A stretch of DNA of 64,000 nucleotides, taken from positions 1,059,001-1,123,000 of the forward strand of contig NZ_JBCNLP010000006.1 of NCBI RefSeq assembly GCF_039595395.1, given 5' to 3'. Shown here one piece after another: positions 16,670-26,081 of this stretch (its first letter is position 1; every line of letters begins with the position of its first letter). Both the position numbers and the translations under genes were made by a program. The DNA comes from Novosphingobium sp. (GTDB lineage: Bacteria; Pseudomonadota; Alphaproteobacteria; Sphingomonadales; Sphingomonadaceae). The notes below the pieces were generated by a model. That model was not told the origin of the DNA, ran no database searches, and saw only the letters and a list, made by a program, of their open reading frames with translations.

Positions 16670-17425
16670 TCAGATCTGGGCCATGCCGCCATCGACGAAG
16701 AGCTCGATGCCATTGACGAAGCTGGCCTGATCCGAGGCGAGGAACAGCACCGCCTTGGCGATCTCCTCGGGCTGGCCGACGCGGCCCAGCGGCACCTGCC
16801 CCGCCATAAAGTCCAGCAGGCCCTGCTGGGCGGCGGCATCGGGGCCCGCCAGCTCGACCAGACCGGCGGTCTCGATCGGGCCGGGGCTGACGGCATTGAC
16901 GCGGATATGGCGGTCCTTCAGATCCAGGATCCAGCTGCGCGCGAAATTGCGCACCGCCGCCTTGGTGGCCGAATAGACGCTGAAGGCCGCCGTGCCGGTG
17001 ATCGCCGTCACCGAGCTGGTGAGCACCACCGAGGCCCCGTCGCGCAGCAGCGGAAGCGCCTTCTGCACGGTGAAGAGCACGCCCTTCACATTGGTGTCGA
17101 AGGTGCTCTGGTAATGCTCCTCGCTGATCGCGCCGAGGGGGGCAAATTCACCGCCGCCGGCATTGGCGAAGACCACGTCGATCTGCGCATGCTGCTGCTG
17201 GACGACATCATAGAGCCGGTCGATGTCGGCCAGATTGGACATGTCGCCGCGCACGCCGGTCACCCGTCCTCCGATGGCCCTGACCGCCGCATCGAGGGCC
17301 TCCTGACGGCGGCCGGTGATGAACACCGATGCGCCAGCCGCCGCAAAGGCCTGCGCGGTTGCCAGACCGATGCCCGAGGTGCCGCCGGTCACGACCACCA
17401 CCTTGTTGTTGAAATCCTGTGCCAT
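16670..17425 (-). CDS. short-chain dehydrogenase/reductase (SDR)
   Basis: The 251-residue protein is a classical SDR. The NAD(P) motif TGGTSGIG is at about residues 13-20, NAGG follows around 90, and the catalytic Ser-Tyr-Lys set appears as LTSSVTA and YSATK (about 152-156). The C-terminus VDGGMAQI is typical. It oxidises an alcohol or reduces a ketone of unknown identity. The SnoaL-like gene downstream probably belongs to the same operon. The divergent upstream gene is a truncated LysR regulator whose candidate operators remain between the two genes. Confidence 0.9.
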   Translation of the reverse strand: MAQDFNNKVVVVTGGTSGIGLATAQAFAAAGASVFITGRRQEALDAAVRAIGGRVTGVRGDMSNLADIDRLYDVVQQQHAQIDVVFANAGGGEFAPLGAISEEHYQSTFDTNVKGVLFTVQKALPLLRDGASVVLTSSVTAITGTAAFSVYSATKAAVRNFARSWILDLKDRHIRVNAVSPGPIETAGLVELAGPDAAAQQGLLDFMAGQVPLGRVGQPEEIAKAVLFLASDQASFVNGIELFVDGGMAQI

Positions 17426-17487
17426 GGTTCATGCTCCTTCTGATCGAAGCGGCGCGGTGTTGCGCCGGTGAGGAGGAGATGAACCCG

Positions 17488-17545
17488 GAACGATTGGCGC
17501 TGTAGTCGGCAAAAATGAGACTTATCGTTCCATACAGGGAACGAT
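17488..17545. promoter_or_regulatory. three GGAACGAT half-sites (candidate LysR operators)
   Basis: GGAACGAT occurs at 17488-17495. A perfect inverted repeat ATCGTTCC-N6-GGAACGAT fills 17524-17545, overlapping the start codon of the LysR remnant. The set lies between the SDR gene and the divergent regulator remnant, as expected for LysR recognition and activation sites. Binding is inferred. Confidence 0.5.
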
Positions 17546-17732
17546 GATGGGCGATGATCTCAATGACTATGCCTATTTCGTGCAGGTGTTGGCGCAGGGT
17601 GGCTTCGTCATCACACGCCTCGCCCTGCGGGAGCCCAAGTCCAAACTCAGCCACCGCCCGCGGACAAAGCGGTTATCCAACATTTCGATTTACCTTCCTA
17701 AAAGCCGCCATTCATTCCATCTTGTTGACTAG
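17544..17732 (+). pseudogene. LysR-type regulator, truncated after the first helices
   Basis: The first 35 or so codons (DLNDYAYFVQVLAQGGF, then LALREPKSKLS) match the N-terminal DNA-binding region of LysR regulators that begin in just this way. Similarity ends near 17650 and the frame closes at 17732 in AT-richer, unrelated sequence. The rest of the helix-turn-helix and the whole effector domain are missing. A LysR effector-like fragment on the opposite strand at 18174-18404 might be part of the same or another decayed regulator. Confidence 0.65.
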
Positions 17733-17785
17733 GGCTCTGAACAACAAAATCAGGCTGACCGGTATGCGTTTTTCTGGAGGGATGT

Positions 17786-18184
17786 ATGCTTCCCATTGAT
17801 GACAAGGTGTTATCCGAACATCAGAGTTCGTTCGCTTTCGACCAGACAGTGGACCGCCTCTCCGAAGCCATCATCAAGGCCGGCATGCAGTTGTTCGCGG
17901 TCATAGATCATGCTGCAAATGCAGGGGCGGCAGGGCTTGAGATGCCGCCGAGCACAGTCCTCATCTATGGGAAGGCCGAGGGCGGTACGATGATCATGCT
18001 GGCATCCCCGGCAAGTGCTCTGGATCTACCCCTGCGTGTGCTGGTAAGACAGGATGCCGATGGTCGAACCATCATGGCCTTCCATCCGGTCGCGCCGATG
18101 CTGGAGACCTATGGGATTCCCGCGTCAGTGGCGGCGCGGCTCAAGCCGGCGCAAGACCTACTCTGCAAAGCGATTACCCGGTAA
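17786..18184 (+). CDS. DUF302 domain-containing protein
   Basis: The 132-residue protein carries a DUF302 domain: QTVDRLSEAIIKAGMQLFAVIDHAANA, then PPSTVLIYGKAEGGTMIMLASPASALDLPLRVLV, and the closing PAQDLLCKAI helix. The family function is unknown. A GGAGGG ribosome binding site lies just upstream of the ATG, with an in-frame-shifted ATG at 17782 also nearby. It sits in a lower-GC patch between LysR remnants, so it may have been inserted there or be the survivor of a rearrangement. It is only distantly like the DUF302 gene at 2661. Confidence 0.8.
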   Translation: MLPIDDKVLSEHQSSFAFDQTVDRLSEAIIKAGMQLFAVIDHAANAGAAGLEMPPSTVLIYGKAEGGTMIMLASPASALDLPLRVLVRQDADGRTIMAFHPVAPMLETYGIPASVAARLKPAQDLLCKAITR

Positions 18185-18404
18185 TCACTGTTGCCGACCC
18201 GGCCTGTTCGATCAGCCCTGCATCGTCCTCGGCCATGGTCAGGCGGATCCGGGGCTGGGTGGCATCCTCCTGCCCCAGTAGCACCCCCATGCCGAGATCG
18301 ATCTCTCCCGCCATCAGAGCTTTCACCTGTTGCGGCGACACTATTTTCCGACGCAGAACCTTGATCGCGGGTGCCCCTGTCTCCAGCGATTGACGCATAC
18401 TCAA
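18174..18404 (-). pseudogene. probable LysR effector-domain fragment
   Basis: A 76-codon minus-strand frame contains IVSPQQVKALMAGEIDLGMGVLL, which resembles the middle of LysR effector-binding domains (…QVEALLAGEIDLGIG…). The DNA-binding domain and the C-terminal third are absent. It overlaps the 3' end of the DUF302 gene by 11 bp. I judge it a remnant, but a small independent protein cannot be excluded. Confidence 0.4.
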
Positions 18405-18596
18405 AACTTAGAAATGAAGAATGCTTGTCACGGCTGGTCCATCGGCCTTGACAGTAAATCCAGCACCTTACGTAAAAATATCCTCATGTTGAAATTCAGC
18501 ATTAGGTAACATCTGACAAGTAAGTGAAACGCCGAAAGCGGGCCTGTCGATATTGCCACGCCTAAATATATTTTTTATAGTAGGGGCATCTATACA
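18405..18596. other. AT-rich promoter region upstream of tpsB
   Basis: This stretch is clearly more AT-rich than its surroundings, with runs such as AAATATATTTTTTATAG about 20 bp before the tpsB start. It holds no gene and presumably carries the promoter of the two-partner secretion operon. Confidence 0.4.
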
Positions 18597-20342
18597 ATGA
18601 AGAAATGTCAAACGCGCGATTCGCGCGCCATGTGGCGTGCGTCTGTCGTGTTCGCGGCTGCATTTCTTACGGCATCGCCTGCCATCGCCCAGACGGCGCC
18701 TTCGGCAAGCCGCGTGGCACCTGAAAGTCTGGCCCCCTTGAAGGCTGATGAAACGGGCGCCATCGCTCTGCCCGAACACGCCACGGCCGATGCACCGCCG
18801 GGCGCGGATCGGCTGAATGTGACGTTGCGCCAGGTTCTGGTGGAAGGCGGTCGCCCGGAATTCGCCGCAATCTCCCGGCAAGTCACCGCCGAGCTGGCCG
18901 GGCACAGCGTGAAGGTCTCTGAAATCTACGCCGCCGCGGGACGGATCGAGGCCGCCTATGCGCGGGCCGGTTTCGTGCTGACCCGTGTCACCCTGCCGCC
19001 GCAGCGCATTGTCGATGGCGGGGATGTACGCTTCCTGATCGTCGATGGCTATATTGAGGATGTCGATGCCAGCGGCGTTCCGGCCCGCGTGCGCACGGCG
19101 GTCCGCAAGCGGGTGGGCAGTCTGGTCGGAGCCAAGGGCCTGACCCTGGCGCAGATCGAGCGGCGCGTGCTGCTGGCGGGCGATGTGCCGGGGGTGCAAT
19201 TGCGCACCACCCTGATACGGGGCAGCGCGGTAGGGGCCACCCGCCTGATCCTCGAAGCTAAATATCGCCCGATCTCGGCTTCCCTGAGTCTCGAAAACGA
19301 TCTGGGCTATGCTTATGAGAACCAGGCACTTTCTGCACAGGTGGCGCTCAATTCGGTGCTGGGGCTGGGCGAACAGCTCTACGCTCAGGCGACCACCGGG
19401 CCGGACATCGGCACGCTGTTCGACGGCGCGCCGCGCCGCCGCGTGCTGGGCCTTGGCGCCATCTTCGCGCTGGGCGACAACGGGCTGACCTTCAACCCCG
19501 AATATACGGTGGTCGATACAAATCCGCGCGTGCCGCAGGGCGGCGTTCAGGTCACTGGCCATTTCGAACGCCTGTCCTTCCGGGCGGCCTATCCCCTGAT
19601 CCGCACGCGGCGGGAAAGGCTCGGCCTGTCGGCCAGCTTCGATCTGCTCGCCGAAACCGAGGAAGCCAAGGCTTTCGGCCTCACCCTCAACCATGACCGG
19701 CTGCGCATGGCCAACATTGGCCTCAACTGGTCGCGATCGCTGGCCGCCAGCACGGTGATCGCCACCGATGCGCAGTTCACGCAAGGCATCGCCGGACTGG
19801 GCGCACGCAAGCTGAGCGATGTCATCGCCACCAACATCCCCTTCACGCGGCAGGGGGCCAAGCCTGATTTCAGCAAGCTGGGCGGCCACTGGCGCAGCGA
19901 CACGCAATTGGGCGAGGGTTTAAGCCTGACGACCATCGCGCGCGGGCAGGCCTCGCTTTCGGGCGTGCTCCCCGCCCCGGCCCAGTTCTCGCTCGATGGC
20001 AGCGATGCGCTCTCCAGCTTCTCGCAAGGCTCGGTCAACGCCGACAGCGGCGTGACGGGCCGCGCCGAGCTGGCGCGGGCCATGCCTTATGGGCGGCAGA
20101 ACCGCAGCCTGATCACCCCCTATGCCTTTGGCGCGGTGGGCTATGGCCATGTCAGCAACCCGACGGTGCTGGAGGCGGAGAACATCAACACATGGGCCTT
20201 TGGCGGCGGCCTGCGCATGCTGGTGGCGGCCTATGACACGGGCCTGACCGGTTTCAGCATGGTCGAAGTCAGCCATGGCCACAGCACGACGCTGCCGCAG
20301 AACCCCACGCGGGTCTCGTTCAGCTTCACGGTTCGGTATTGA
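18597..20342 (+). CDS. two-partner secretion outer-membrane transporter (TpsB, ShlB/FhaC/HecB family)
   Basis: The 581-residue protein has a signal peptide (about 1-32, ending SPAIAQ). A POTRA-type domain follows (about 70-155; VTLRQVLVEGG, GRIEAAYARAGFVLTRVTLPPQRIVDGGDVRFLIVDGYI), then the ShlB-type beta-barrel with an aromatic C-terminus (SFTVRY). These proteins recognise the N-terminal TPS domain of a partner exoprotein and thread it across the outer membrane. The partner gene follows directly, starting 11 bp after this stop. The VRF/tip motif of the barrel is not clear to my eye, but the pairing makes the assignment firm. Confidence 0.9.
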   Translation: MKKCQTRDSRAMWRASVVFAAAFLTASPAIAQTAPSASRVAPESLAPLKADETGAIALPEHATADAPPGADRLNVTLRQVLVEGGRPEFAAISRQVTAELAGHSVKVSEIYAAAGRIEAAYARAGFVLTRVTLPPQRIVDGGDVRFLIVDGYIEDVDASGVPARVRTAVRKRVGSLVGAKGLTLAQIERRVLLAGDVPGVQLRTTLIRGSAVGATRLILEAKYRPISASLSLENDLGYAYENQALSAQVALNSVLGLGEQLYAQATTGPDIGTLFDGAPRRRVLGLGAIFALGDNGLTFNPEYTVVDTNPRVPQGGVQVTGHFERLSFRAAYPLIRTRRERLGLSASFDLLAETEEAKAFGLTLNHDRLRMANIGLNWSRSLAASTVIATDAQFTQGIAGLGARKLSDVIATNIPFTRQGAKPDFSKLGGHWRSDTQLGEGLSLTTIARGQASLSGVLPAPAQFSLDGSDALSSFSQGSVNADSGVTGRAELARAMPYGRQNRSLITPYAFGAVGYGHVSNPTVLEAENINTWAFGGGLRMLVAAYDTGLTGFSMVEVSHGHSTTLPQNPTRVSFSFTVRY

Positions 20343-20353
20343 GGGGGCGGCAG

Positions 20354-23300
20354 ATGCAGCGTTTCACAAAGCTCACACTTGGCGCCAGCAGCAGCGTCCT
20401 GGCCCTGCTGGCCACGATGACCTCCAGCCCGGCCCTGGCGCAGGCGTCGCTACCGGTGGGCGGCACGGTCGCTTCTGGGCAGGCGCAGATCGGCGTACCC
20501 ACGGGCGGCACCCTGTCGATCAACCAGTCGAGCGCCAAGGCCATCATCAACTGGCAAAGTTTCGACGTCGCCGCCGGGCATGGCGTGACCTTCAACCAGC
20601 CTGACGCGGGCAGCGCCACGCTCAACCGCGTGACGGGCACCACCGCCTCGACCATCGCGGGCCAGATCAGCGCCAATGGCAGCGTCTATCTGATCAACCC
20701 CAATGGCATCCAGATCACCAAATCGGGCGTGGTCAATGTCGGGCGCGGCTTCGTCGCCTCCACGCTGGACATCGCGGACGCCGATTTTCTGGCGGGTAAG
20801 GGCGCCTTTGGCGGCACGGGCGGCGCCATCGGCAATGCTGGCACGATCACCACGAAGACCGGCGGCTATGTCGGCCTGCTGGGCGGCAGCGTCAGCAACA
20901 CGGGCCTGATCCTGGCCCCCGCCGGGCAGGTGGTGATCGGCGCGGGCACCACCGCAACGCTCGACCTCAATGGCGACAGCTTTCTGCAGGTCGCCCTGCC
21001 CACCGACGCCGCGCTGACCACCAATGGCGCGGCAGCGGCGCTGACGGGCGCTCAGGCGCGCGATGCGGTGCGCAACATCGTCAACCTGCCGGGCAGCATC
21101 AATGCCCGCAATGTCTCGGGCGAGAGCGGCAATGTGCTGCTGAGCGGCACGATCAATGTCGACAGCGCCAGCGGCGATGCCGGCCACATCATGGTGCTGG
21201 GCCATGAGGTGACCGCCAATGGCACGCTGACCGCTCGCGCCCTGGGAGCGACTGGCAAGGGTGGTTTGGTCGAGACCTCCGGCAACACCGTCGATTTCAC
21301 CGGCATCCATGTCGACACCAGCGCGGCACATGGCAGCACGGGCACATGGCTGATCGACCCTGCCGATGTTACAATTGATGCAACGACCGCCAGCGACATC
21401 TCCAACAATCTGGCCAACAACAATGTTTTTCTGCAAACAGCAGCGAATTCTGTAAGCGGCGGCGGACTCTCGAGCGCTCCCCCTATCTCAGTTGGCCCCG
21501 GCGACATCTACGTCAACAGCGCGATCACCTGGAGTTCGAGCAACAGCCTGACGCTCAGCGCCTTCCACAGCATCATTTTCAACGCACCTGTCACCGCTTC
21601 CGGCAATGGCGGGTTGAGCCTGACCACCAACAACAATGCTGACGGCACCAGCAGCGGCGGCATGCTGACCTTCAACAGCGGCGGCCGGGTCCAAATGCTG
21701 GGCAGCAATGCCTCACTGTCGATCAACAGCACCACCTATACGCTGATCCACAGTGTGGCCGATCTGCTCAACATCAACACCAATCTGGCGGGCAATTACG
21801 CCCTGGCCCAGCCCATCGACATGGGCGGCAACACCTATACGCAAAGCCCCATCGCGCCCTGGATCAACGGGCCAGATGTGTTCACCGGCAATTTCAACGG
21901 GTTGAACAACACGATCAAGAATCTGAAGATCAATGTCACCAACCCCTCTGAAACCAGCATCGGCCTGTTCGGTGCGATCGGCACGCAGCAGACCCCCAAT
22001 TCCATCGGAACCGTGTCCAACCTCGGCCTTGATGGCGGCAGCGTCATCAACAACGCCGTCGGCAACATTTTTCTCGGCACGCTGGCAGGCAGCAATTCGG
22101 GAACGCTGACCAACGTCTGGTCGTCGGTCAACCTGTCGAGCAACCAGTTCGCAGCCGAAGCGGGCGGATTGGTCGGCTTCAATTGGGGCACGATCAACGG
22201 CGCCTATGCCAGCGGCACCGTCACCGCCATCGGCCCCAACAGCTGGGCCGGGGGGCTGGTCGGCTTCAATGAGACCGGCAGCACCATCACCAACGCCTAT
22301 GCAACCGGTGCGGTGCGGGGCGGTTCGGGAAGCGGCGGCCTGCAGGGTGGCACCGGCGCGGGCAGCGATACGGGCGGGCTGATCGGCGTCAACTTCGGCG
22401 CCGTGTCGAATGTCTATGCGACCGGGGCGGTCACGGCCGGGGCCAGCACCTATATCGGCGGTCTGGTGGGCGAGAATATATCTCCGGGAACCGTGACCAA
22501 CGGTTACTGGGATGCCACCAGCTCCGGCATCGGCACGGTCAATCACGGCGCGGGCACCCCGCTGACCACGGCCGAGCTTCAGAATGGCGGACTGCCCAAC
22601 GGCTTCTCCTTATCCTTCTGGCGCGCCAGCAGTGGATCCTATCCGACGTTGGTCCAATCCTCGGCCGTCCTCACCCCACTGACCTACATCGTCGGCGATG
22701 CCTCCAGCACATTTGGCACGCAGGCTGTGACCGGAACGGTGACCCTGTCGGGCAACCCGGCCAATGTCAGTGGAACGGTCAGCCTGTATACGTCCTATCT
22801 CGGTGGTGTGCTGTCAGGGCTGGTCAGCCTGTCCGCCACTTTGGCCGCAGGGGTCTATTATCAAGGCGTTTCAGCGCTCACCGGTTCTGCTGCCGCGAAT
22901 TATTCGATTGCCAGCTCCGGCAATATCGTCGGCCTGCTGACCGTCAACAAGCTGGCGCTGACCGGCAGCATCATCACGGGCAGCTCAGCCTATGGTGCCA
23001 CGCTGGCGCCGGGCGCGGTCAACTTCACCAATCTGGTTGGTGGGGCAAGCAATGTCTCGGCCACCGTCGCCGTGGCCACCAGCGGCAACACCAGCACCGG
23101 CGGCTATCTCAAAGCGGGCAGCTACCTCGGCATCCAGAGCATTTCGGGCCTGACCGGCTCGGATGCGGGCAATTACACCTTCGCCGGGGTGACGGGCGAT
23201 TATGTCGTCACGCCAAGGCTGCTGACCGGCTCGGTGTCCCCAGGCATGTCGACCTACGGTTCGCCACTGGCACCGGGCTCGGTTATCCTGACCAGTCTGA

Positions 23301-26038
23301 TGTCGGGCGATGTCGTCACCGCCGGGGGCGTGACCTTTGCCACCAGCGGCAACACCAGCGGCAGCGGCAACCTCAAGGCGGGCAGCTACACCGGCATCCA
23401 GAGCGTTTCCACCATCAGCGGCGCGGACGCGGGCAATTACACATTGGCCACGCTGACGGGCGATTACACCGTCAATCCGCTGGCGCTGAGCGGCACGCTG
23501 AGCGCCGGTTCCTCGACCTATGGTTCGGCGCTGATGGCTGGCACCACCAGCTTCACCAATCTGCTGACGGGTGACGTCGTGACCGCAGGCCCCGTGACCT
23601 TCGCCACCAGCGGCAACACCAGCGGCAGCGGCAATCTGAAGGCAGGCAGCTACACCGGTCTCCAGAGCATCTCTGCCATCAGCGGAGCGGATTCCGCCAA
23701 CTACAGCTTTGCGGGGCTGACCGGCAATTACACCGTCAACCAGTTGGCACTGACCGGCACGATCGGGACGGGCACCTCGACCTATGGTTCGCCGCTGACA
23801 CCCGGTGCGGCCAGCTTCGGCAATGTGCTTGCCGGGGATGTGGTAACATCGGGCGCGGTCACCATCGCGACGACCGGAAACCTCAGCGGCAGCGGCAACC
23901 TCAAAGCGGGCAGCTACACCGGCATCGAAAGCCTCGCCTCCATCGGCGGCGCGGATGCGGGCAATTACAGCTTCGCCGGTTTGACGGGCGATTACACCGT
24001 CAACCAATTGGCGCTGAGCGGCACGCTGGCCGGAGGCTCGTCAGTCTATGGCGCCGCCCTGACGCCGGGGGCGGCGACTTTCACCAATCTCGTCACGGGT
24101 GATGCGGTGGTCGCGGGCGCGGCCACGATCACCACAACGGGCAACACCAGCGGCAGCGGTCACCTCAAGGTCGGAACTTACACCGGTATCGTGAGCCTTT
24201 CGACGATCAGCGGGGCGGATGCCGGTAATTACAGCTTCGGCGGGCTGCTGGGCGATTACACCGTCAGCCCTCTGGCCTTGACCGGCACGCTGGGCGCGGG
24301 CAGCTCGACCTATGGCTCGGCGCTGAACGCCGGGGCGGTCAGTTTCAGCAATCTGCTGACGGGTGACGCCGTGACCGCAGGCCCGGTGACCTTCGCCACC
24401 AGCGGCAACACCAGCGGCAGCGGCAATCTGAAGGCAGGCAGCTACACCGGTCTTCAGAGCATCTCTGCCATCAGCGGCGCGGATGCCGTCAACTACAGCT
24501 TTGCGGGGCTGACCGGCAATTACACCGTCAGCCAGTTGGCATTGAACGGCACGATCGGGGCGGGCACCTCGACCTATGGTTCGCCGCTGACACCCGGTTC
24601 GGCCAGCTTCGGCAATGTGCTTGCCGGGGATGCGGTGACGCCGGGCGCGGTCACCATCGCGACGGCCGGAAACCTTAGCGGCAGCGGCAACCTCAAGGCG
24701 GGCAGCTACACCGGCATCCAGAGCGTTTCCTCCATCAGCGGCGCGGACGCGGGCAATTACAGCTTCGCCGGTTTGACGGGCGATTACACCGTCAGCCAGT
24801 TGGCACTGACCGGTACGATCGGAGCGGGTTCCTCCATCTATGGTTCGCCGCTGACACCCGGCGCGGTCAGCTTCGGCAATGTGCTTGCCGGGGATGCGGT
24901 GACGCCGGGCGCAGTCAGCATTGCGACGACCGGAAACCTTAGCGGCAGCGGCAACCTCAAGGCGGGCAGCTACACCGGCATCCAGAGCGTTTCCTCCATC
25001 AGCGGCGCGGACGCGGGCAATTACAGCTTCTCCGGCTTGACGGGTGATTACACCGTCAACCAGCTGGCCCTGACCGGCACGCTTGCAAACGGCTCCTCGA
25101 CCTATGGTGCGGCCCTGACGCCGGGCGCCGTCAGTTTCGCCAATCTGGTGACGGGCGACACCGTGACATCAGGCGCCGTGACCATCGCCACCACGGGCAA
25201 TCTGAGCGGCAGCGGGCATCTTAACGCCGGAAGCTATACCGGAATCCAAAGCGTCTCGACCATCGGCGGCGCCGATGCGGGCAATTACAGCTTTTCCGGT
25301 TTGACGGGCAATTACACGGTCAACCGGGCCGCGCTCAACATCGCGGCCAACAGCGGGCAGTCCATGGTCTATGGCGCGAGCATGCCGGTGCTGCTCTACA
25401 CGCAAACCGGCCTCGTCAGCGGAGACAGCATCAGCGGAGCGCTGGCAACCGGTGCCGTTCAGGGGGCCAATGTCGGCAACTATGCGATCGGTCAGGGCAG
25501 TCTTGCCGCGGGCAGCAATTATACCGTGACCTACACCGGAGCGAATCTGGCCGTGACGCCAGCGACGCTGACCTATGTCGCCGATCCGGCCACCCGCTTT
25601 GCCAACACCGCCAATCCGGTCTTTTCCGGAAGCGTGTCCGGTTTTCTGCTCAAGGACACGCTGGCCAACGCCACAACCGGTACGCTGAGCTTCACCAGCA
25701 GCGCCACGCCGCAATCGGCGCCTGGGCTCTACGGGATCGTGGGCTCCGGCCTGAACGCGGGCAATTATGTGTTCGTGCAGGCACCGGCCAATGCCATCGC
25801 GCTGACGGTCAATCCGGCCGCGAGCGATGCGGCATCGCGCACGGTCAGCCAGAACACGCTTGCGAGCAACGCTCAGAGCAGCGTCAATGACGTGCAGGCA
25901 GCGTCGTCGAACAATGATGTCGATCCCGCAGACATGACCAATCAGACCGGCTCATCCGATCCGTCCAGAGCGGGCGCACCGCAGGGGCTTTGTGTGTCAT
26001 ATGGCCCAGGCAAACCAAAAGTCTGCATATCGCACTAA
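20354..26038 (+). CDS. TpsA exoprotein with TPS secretion domain, GLUG and MBG/YDG repeats
   Basis: The protein of about 1,894 residues has a signal peptide ending SPALAQA (about residue 31). The TPS haemagglutination-activity domain follows (about 35-160), with INWQSFDVAAGHGVTFNQP and the diagnostic NPNGI motif. Next come a beta-helical region, GLUG-type repeats (about 590-730; GGLVGFNWGTINGAYASGTVTA-like), nine tandem 88-residue MBG/YDG repeats and a divergent final repeat region. It ends in CVSYGPGKPKVCISH with two cysteines. It would be secreted by the TpsB protein encoded just upstream and act as a surface adhesin or matrix protein. An AGGGGG ribosome binding site 6 nt upstream fixes the ATG at 20354; a TTG at 20339 is less likely. 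A hairpin follows the stop. Confidence 0.9.
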   Translation: MQRFTKLTLGASSSVLALLATMTSSPALAQASLPVGGTVASGQAQIGVPTGGTLSINQSSAKAIINWQSFDVAAGHGVTFNQPDAGSATLNRVTGTTASTIAGQISANGSVYLINPNGIQITKSGVVNVGRGFVASTLDIADADFLAGKGAFGGTGGAIGNAGTITTKTGGYVGLLGGSVSNTGLILAPAGQVVIGAGTTATLDLNGDSFLQVALPTDAALTTNGAAAALTGAQARDAVRNIVNLPGSINARNVSGESGNVLLSGTINVDSASGDAGHIMVLGHEVTANGTLTARALGATGKGGLVETSGNTVDFTGIHVDTSAAHGSTGTWLIDPADVTIDATTASDISNNLANNNVFLQTAANSVSGGGLSSAPPISVGPGDIYVNSAITWSSSNSLTLSAFHSIIFNAPVTASGNGGLSLTTNNNADGTSSGGMLTFNSGGRVQMLGSNASLSINSTTYTLIHSVADLLNINTNLAGNYALAQPIDMGGNTYTQSPIAPWINGPDVFTGNFNGLNNTIKNLKINVTNPSETSIGLFGAIGTQQTPNSIGTVSNLGLDGGSVINNAVGNIFLGTLAGSNSGTLTNVWSSVNLSSNQFAAEAGGLVGFNWGTINGAYASGTVTAIGPNSWAGGLVGFNETGSTITNAYATGAVRGGSGSGGLQGGTGAGSDTGGLIGVNFGAVSNVYATGAVTAGASTYIGGLVGENISPGTVTNGYWDATSSGIGTVNHGAGTPLTTAELQNGGLPNGFSLSFWRASSGSYPTLVQSSAVLTPLTYIVGDASSTFGTQAVTGTVTLSGNPANVSGTVSLYTSYLGGVLSGLVSLSATLAAGVYYQGVSALTGSAAANYSIASSGNIVGLLTVNKLALTGSIITGSSAYGATLAPGAVNFTNLVGGASNVSATVAVATSGNTSTGGYLKAGSYLGIQSISGLTGSDAGNYTFAGVTGDYVVTPRLLTGSVSPGMSTYGSPLAPGSVILTSLMSGDVVTAGGVTFATSGNTSGSGNLKAGSYTGIQSVSTISGADAGNYTLATLTGDYTVNPLALSGTLSAGSSTYGSALMAGTTSFTNLLTGDVVTAGPVTFATSGNTSGSGNLKAGSYTGLQSISAISGADSANYSFAGLTGNYTVNQLALTGTIGTGTSTYGSPLTPGAASFGNVLAGDVVTSGAVTIATTGNLSGSGNLKAGSYTGIESLASIGGADAGNYSFAGLTGDYTVNQLALSGTLAGGSSVYGAALTPGAATFTNLVTGDAVVAGAATITTTGNTSGSGHLKVGTYTGIVSLSTISGADAGNYSFGGLLGDYTVSPLALTGTLGAGSSTYGSALNAGAVSFSNLLTGDAVTAGPVTFATSGNTSGSGNLKAGSYTGLQSISAISGADAVNYSFAGLTGNYTVSQLALNGTIGAGTSTYGSPLTPGSASFGNVLAGDAVTPGAVTIATAGNLSGSGNLKAGSYTGIQSVSSISGADAGNYSFAGLTGDYTVSQLALTGTIGAGSSIYGSPLTPGAVSFGNVLAGDAVTPGAVSIATTGNLSGSGNLKAGSYTGIQSVSSISGADAGNYSFSGLTGDYTVNQLALTGTLANGSSTYGAALTPGAVSFANLVTGDTVTSGAVTIATTGNLSGSGHLNAGSYTGIQSVSTIGGADAGNYSFSGLTGNYTVNRAALNIAANSGQSMVYGASMPVLLYTQTGLVSGDSISGALATGAVQGANVGNYAIGQGSLAAGSNYTVTYTGANLAVTPATLTYVADPATRFANTANPVFSGSVSGFLLKDTLANATTGTLSFTSSATPQSAPGLYGIVGSGLNAGNYVFVQAPANAIALTVNPAASDAASRTVSQNTLASNAQSSVNDVQAASSNNDVDPADMTNQTGSSDPSRAGAPQGLCVSYGPGKPKVCISH
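22952..25327 (+). repeat. nine tandem 264-bp repeats in tpsA
   Basis: Units of 264 bp (88 codons) run head to tail. Each begins with a leucine-rich LAL(T/S)GT motif, then a TYG segment, a TSGNTSGSGNLKAGSYTGIQS core and GADAGNYSFAGLTGDYTV. The whole block is 2,376 bp, exactly nine units. Units 3-9 are very alike even at the DNA level, so copy number may vary by recombination and short reads could collapse it. Confidence 0.9.
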
Positions 26039-26044
26039 AGCTGC

Positions 26045-26081
26045 GGGAAACGGCCCGTCAGATGGGCGGGCCGTCGTTTCC
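26045..26081 (+). terminator. hairpin after tpsA
   Basis: GGAAACGGCCCG pairs with CGGGCCGTCGTTTCC (one bulge) beginning 7 bp after the tpsA stop. The T-run is weak, so it may act as an imperfect intrinsic terminator. Confidence 0.6.

Noticed and set aside
22952..25327. CRISPR-like or mobile repeat array
   Set aside because: The repeats are in frame, encode MBG/YDG domains within tpsA and have no spacers.
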